This document shows positions 31,911 through 34,832 of a stretch of DNA of 34,832 nucleotides, piece after piece; positions within the stretch are counted from its first letter, which is position 1, and every line of letters begins with the position of its first letter. This stretch comes from Spirochaetota bacterium. Lineage in GTDB: Bacteria; Spirochaetota; Brevinematia; DTOW01. The notes below the pieces were generated by a model, which did no database searches, was not told where the DNA came from, and saw only the letters and a list, made by a program, of their open reading frames with translations. The position numbers were made by a program, and so were the translations under genes. Location: positions 1 through 34,832 of the forward strand of contig JAPYWX010000003.1 in NCBI GenBank assembly GCA_028276145.1. The letters are read 5' to 3'.

Positions 31911-32096
31911 CTACCTAAGAAGCAGTCCTATCAAAGTAGAAGCTATAAAATCGACTAATCCTAGAATTAGCGATAAGATTAATATAAAAACAATAGTAAC
32001 TGTAGATGAGGCAACAACCTCTTCCTTGGAAGGCCAAGAGACCTTCCTCATTTCATCTATTACACCTTTAAAAAAATCAATAAGTCTTCTAAACAT
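31911..32096 (-). CDS. secE: Preprotein translocase subunit SecE
   Basis: 61 residues from the ATG at 32096; the open frame continues upstream only into the tRNA-Trp gene. The N-terminal helix FKGVIDEMRKVSWPSKEEV carries the SecE signature WPS, followed by a single membrane segment. It clamps SecY in the inner-membrane protein-export channel. Ribosome site GGATAAG. It lies 12 bases after tRNA-Trp, the common tRNA-Trp-secE-nusG order. Confidence 0.95.
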   Translation of the reverse strand: MFRRLIDFFKGVIDEMRKVSWPSKEEVVASSTVTIVFILILSLILGLVDFIASTLIGLLLR

Positions 32097-32108
32097 AATC
32101 TTATCCTT

Positions 32109-32183
32109 CAGGTCTGGTGGGGCTCGAACCCACAACCTCCGGATTTGGAGTCCGGCGCTCTAGCCAGTTAGAGCTACAGACCT
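32109..32183 (-). tRNA. tRNA-Trp (anticodon CCA)
   Basis: 75 bases: acceptor AGGTCTG/CAGACCT, anticodon stem CCGGA/TCCGG around loop CTCCAAA, T arm GTGGG-TTCGAGC-CCCAC, discriminator G. CCA is not encoded. Confidence 0.96.
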
Positions 32184-32189
32184 AAGTAA

Positions 32190-32272
32190 TGGGGATGGAG
32201 GGACTCGAACCCTCACGGGTTTTCACCCAGGGGATTTTAAGTCCCCCGCGTCTGCCATTCCGCCACATCCCC
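32190..32272 (-). tRNA. tRNA-Leu (anticodon TAA)
   Basis: 83 bases: acceptor GGGGATG/CATCCCC, anticodon stem GGGGA/TCCCC around loop CTTAAAA, long variable arm TGGGTGAAAACCCG as in leucine tRNAs, T arm GAGGG-TTCGAGT-CCCTC, discriminator A. Six bases separate it from tRNA-Trp. Confidence 0.96.
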
Positions 32273-32281
32273 ATCAAAAAA

Positions 32282-32311
32282 ATTATACAAAACAACGAAA
32301 AATAATTTCAA
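32282..32311 (-). promoter_or_regulatory. Promoter of tRNA-Leu-tRNA-Trp-secE-nusG
   Basis: On the minus strand TTGAAA (32306-32311), 18 bases, perfect TATAAT (32282-32287), nine bases before tRNA-Leu. Confidence 0.7.
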
Positions 32312-32338
32312 ATTGTACAGATTGTATTGAAAAACTAT

Positions 32339-32357
32339 AGAGAGGCTCCGCCTCTCT
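32339..32357 (-). terminator. Hairpin AGAGAGGC/GCCTCTCT after pyrC
   Basis: Eight perfect pairs with a TCC loop, about 65 bases past the pyrC stop. Same GAGAGGC class as at 7730 and 30725. It may end pyrC transcription, though no clean T run follows. Confidence 0.55.
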
Positions 32358-32422
32358 GGAATAAAAAGCTAAAAATCAAATTATTTACTCAAATACATTC
32401 ATGAAAAACCGATCTCTTCAAC

Positions 32423-33709
32423 TTAGCTAACAGTATATACCACCTTACCACCAACAACTGTATATTTAACAATCCCATAAACCTCGAAACCAAGAAAACA
32501 CGAATTTTTCCCCTTAGAAACAAAAAATTCTTCGTCTATTACATACTTCTTTCCAGGGTCAAATACTACTATATCGGCATCTGCACCTTCTGAAATATGT
32601 CCCTTCTGTGAAAGCCCTAAAATTTTCGAAGGATTAAATGAAAATACTTTTATTAATTCCATAAAATCCAAAATTCCTTCCTTCACTAACTTCGTAAACA
32701 CAATAGGTAACGCAGTTTCAAGCCCAATTGTCCCAAAAGGTGCTTCCTGTAGTGTGAGAGATTTTTCAAACTTAGTATGCGGAGCATGGTCCGTTGCTAT
32801 CACATCCACTATTCCATCTTTCAAAGCCTCAATAAGAGATTCCCTATCTTCTTCAGTTCTTAAAGGGGGATTCATCTTCTTATTTGTATCTAAATGCCCT
32901 AATATGTCATCTTCCGTGAGAACCAAATGATGGGGTGTAACCTCACAGGTAACATTAATTCCCATGCTTTTCGCCCACCTTATTAGTTCAACAGATTCTT
33001 TAGTAGATATATGCTGTAAGTGTAACCTACTTTCAGACTCTTTGGCCAAGAGTACATCCCTTGCAACAGCAGTAGACTCTGAAGAATTAGGTATACCCTG
33101 TACACCTAATTCCAAAGATTTAACACCTTCGTTTATTACACCTCCAGAAGACAAACTGACATCCTCTGGATGCTCCAAAATAAGAACATCAAAATTTCTA
33201 GCGTACACAAGAGCCTTCTGCATTATTCTAGCGTCGTAAACAGGCTTGCCGTCATCAGAAAATGTAATACATCCTAGCTCTTTGAATAATCCCATCTCAG
33301 TTATTTCCTTGCCTTCCATATTCTTTGTTATAGTAGCGGATTGCAAAACATTGACCACCGATTTTTTCTTTATCCTCTCAACAACATCTATGTAAACCTC
33401 AGGCAAGCTTATAGGCGGGTTAGTATTAGCCATAGCAACGATTGTCGTTATACCTCCTTTAGCTGCAGCTTTCGTGCCTGTTTCTATGGTTTCCTTATTT
33501 TCAAACCCGGGCTCTCTCAAATGGACATGCATGTCAATCAAACCAGGGAAAACAAACATTCCACTTGCATCAATCACTTCACATTCATAATTCAAATTCT
33601 TTCCAACCTTTGCAATTTTACCATCAGAGATGAGAATATCTAAACTCTCACCGTTAATTTTATTCTTATAGCAGTATACAGACCCATTCTTTATAAGAAG
33701 ATTTGCCAT
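32423..33709 (-). CDS. pyrC: Dihydroorotase
   Basis: 428 residues, class I type. Zinc-binding HVHLREPG (H61, H63), the GTKAAAKGGITTIVAM stretch, LEHPED, LHLQHIST and the catalytic DVIATDHAPHT are all present. It closes carbamoyl-aspartate to dihydroorotate in pyrimidine synthesis, in the cytoplasm. No other pyr gene adjoins. The ATG at 33709 lacks a Shine-Dalgarno. The gap on its upstream side (33710-33972) carries a composite repeat element. Confidence 0.94.
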   Translation of the reverse strand: MANLLIKNGSVYCYKNKINGESLDILISDGKIAKVGKNLNYECEVIDASGMFVFPGLIDMHVHLREPGFENKETIETGTKAAAKGGITTIVAMANTNPPISLPEVYIDVVERIKKKSVVNVLQSATITKNMEGKEITEMGLFKELGCITFSDDGKPVYDARIMQKALVYARNFDVLILEHPEDVSLSSGGVINEGVKSLELGVQGIPNSSESTAVARDVLLAKESESRLHLQHISTKESVELIRWAKSMGINVTCEVTPHHLVLTEDDILGHLDTNKKMNPPLRTEEDRESLIEALKDGIVDVIATDHAPHTKFEKSLTLQEAPFGTIGLETALPIVFTKLVKEGILDFMELIKVFSFNPSKILGLSQKGHISEGADADIVVFDPGKKYVIDEEFFVSKGKNSCFLGFEVYGIVKYTVVGGKVVYTVS

Positions 33710-33846
33710 ATATAAAGTTTAAAAGATTTCAACAGCATCATTACCAATTTCCTAAAAAACTACTACCTACTTACCACTTTCACAACTGTACTATACTTAA
33801 CCTAATTACTAAGTAAAAAGCCTCAATATAGTCATAAATATGCTTC

Positions 33847-33964
33847 ATTAGTATTAAACACTAGAGAGTAAAGAGAGACGAAGTCTCTCTTCAAACAATT
33901 AGGGTGGAAGAGTGAGGCCACTAGAAGTAATGTTCTAATTCATAATCAAGTGCTAAAAGCACTT
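33847..33964 (-). repeat. Composite dispersed element, minus orientation
   Basis: Read on the minus strand: palindrome AAGTGCT-TTT-AGCACTT (33948-33964), TTACTTCTAGTGGCC, CCACCCTAATTGTTT, hairpin AAGAGAGAC-TTC-GTCTCTCTT (33871-33891), TACTCTC and TAGTGTTTAATAC. The core stem carries a paired change (GGC/GCC to GAC/GTC) against the copy at 7730. It ends eight bases from the ispD stop. Confidence 0.8.
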
Positions 33965-33972
33965 ATATGCTT

Positions 33973-34674
33973 TTATACAATTTTAAACTTTTCAATGTAG
34001 TATTCCATCAATTCTACATCATCCCTTGTTGTTATCTTTATATTCCTAACCTCACCTTCAACAACATAAATTTCAGAAATCCCAAGGTATCTAACCACCG
34101 AACTATCGTCAGGGAAACTCATGTTCCCACTTTTCGTTAACTTTTCGTAAGCCTCTAATATAATCTCATACTTAAACCCTTGGGGAGTCTGCACTTGTAA
34201 TATTTTATCTCTATCAAGAAAACTAGTAACTTTTCCGTCAGAAACTTCAACCAGAGTATCAAAAACTTTCAAACACGGTATCACAGCTCCCTTTTCAGGA
34301 ATAGCTTCAACAACTCTGCCTATTAGTTCTTGTGATACCAAAGGTCTTGCCCCATCATGTATGAGTACAAAACTATCTTTATTTTCAATAGCCAACAAAC
34401 CATTAATTGATGACTCTGTTCGAGTATTACCTCCTTCAACAATTTTAGATACTTTCCTAAAATTTTTCACCAACTCCCTTGTCTCATTTATGAATTCTTT
34501 AGATGAAACAATGATTATCCTATCTACATATTTACTCTTCTCAAAAGCTTCCACAGAGTACTCTAATATTGTTTTACTCTTGACTAAGAAAAACTGCTTT
34601 GGTCTATCCCATCCGAACCTTTTACCTACACCACCAAAGAGTACTATAGCAATTACTTCTTTAGCGTTTATCAT
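33973..34674 (-). CDS. ispD: 2-C-methyl-D-erythritol 4-phosphate cytidylyltransferase
   Basis: 233 residues, normal length. The CTP-binding loop reads FGGVGKRFGWDRPKQF (the usual AAG is replaced by FGG), and SVEAFEKSKYVDRIIIV, GGNTRTESSINGL, HDGARPLV and TPQGF match the family. It activates methylerythritol phosphate with CTP in the non-mevalonate isoprenoid pathway. The start lies three bases after the stop of a cut upstream gene, so they are co-transcribed. No ispF follows, although the two are often adjacent. Confidence 0.94.
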   Translation of the reverse strand: MINAKEVIAIVLFGGVGKRFGWDRPKQFFLVKSKTILEYSVEAFEKSKYVDRIIIVSSKEFINETRELVKNFRKVSKIVEGGNTRTESSINGLLAIENKDSFVLIHDGARPLVSQELIGRVVEAIPEKGAVIPCLKVFDTLVEVSDGKVTSFLDRDKILQVQTPQGFKYEIILEAYEKLTKSGNMSFPDDSSVVRYLGISEIYVVEGEVRNIKITTRDDVELMEYYIEKFKIV

Positions 34675-34677
34675 TAT

Positions 34678-34832
34678 TTAGAAAATTAAAGTTCCTTCCA
34701 TCAACTCCTTGTATATACTCTGTGGCAGGAAACTAATACTTCTAACATCATCAGAATAATACCTTGTTTTTAGATTGCATGTTCTGTAACTTATTCTCGG
34801 ATTATAGAGTTTAGAGCCAATAGATATTGTCC
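34678..34832 (-). CDS. C-terminal end of an unidentified protein (partial)
   Basis: An open minus-strand frame enters from the right edge and ends at the TAA at 34678-34680, giving the last 50 residues (ending FLPQSIYKELMEGTLIF). It lies three bases before ispD in the same direction. No family is recognised from this fragment; it does not look like the CarD or IspF neighbours often seen with ispD. Confidence 0.5.
   Translation of the reverse strand, partial: TISIGSKLYNPRISYRTCNLKTRYYSDDVRSISFLPQSIYKELMEGTLIF

Noticed and set aside
32097..32135. Longer N-terminus for SecE
   Set aside because: The extension would be translated from tRNA-Trp sequence; the ATG at 32096 has its own ribosome site.

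Overview
The window is about 35 kb of AT-rich bacterial DNA, densely coded and mostly on the minus strand. An outer membrane is indicated by a TonB-dependent receptor and, less surely, by a pair of LptF/LptG-like membrane proteins. Pyruvate:ferredoxin oxidoreductase, a B12-dependent ribonucleotide reductase, a non-mevalonate isoprenoid gene (ispD) and several starch or glycogen-type hydrolases suggest an anaerobic, carbohydrate-fermenting diderm. A deep-branching spirochaete-like lineage is my best guess, but this is an inference with low certainty. No rRNA, transposase, integrase, phage gene or CRISPR was seen.

Layout. 1-1211: the start of a sodium/solute symporter that runs off the left edge. 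1663-3208: trxB-tlpA thiol redox pair. 3525-4166: bifunctional nuclease with a UVR tail, meeting head-on a pair made of an orphan 2-oxoacid oxidoreductase gamma subunit and a hydrogenase-type maturation protease (4161-5149). 5323-7449: tsf and an intracellular GH13 enzyme, then tRNA-Pro. 8033-9697: cell-wall amidase and YggT. 9843-12890: por operon (gamma-delta-alpha-beta) with a clear promoter and terminator. 13361-15276: LptF/G-like pair. 15851-21839: TonB receptor, orphan HATPase protein, secreted unknown, class II ribonucleotide reductase. 22347-25827: small TPR-like protein, secreted alpha-amylase, TPR lipoprotein-like protein. 25901-30587: formyl-THF cyclo-ligase, GH57, miaB. 30774-32272: tRNA-Leu, tRNA-Trp, secE, nusG, flavin reductase. 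32423-34832: pyrC, ispD and a cut gene.

Promoters recur as TTGAAA-N17/18-TATAAT-like pairs, often only 7-20 bases before the start codon, so short-leader or leaderless mRNAs seem common.

The most unusual content is between the genes. Nearly every gap holds short palindromes (GTGCT/AGCAC, GTGTT/AACAC, CAGGC/GCCTG), often in tandem arrays with 15-17 base period, and several abut stop codons. A larger dispersed composite element (about 60-110 bases, with a GAGAGGC-type hairpin as core) recurs at least six times in both orientations. Paired arm changes that keep the stems intact suggest that structure matters. Separately, an inverted repeat GTAAAC-N15-GTTTAC sits over the presumed promoters of both the symporter and the TonB receptor, which points to a shared regulator of uptake.
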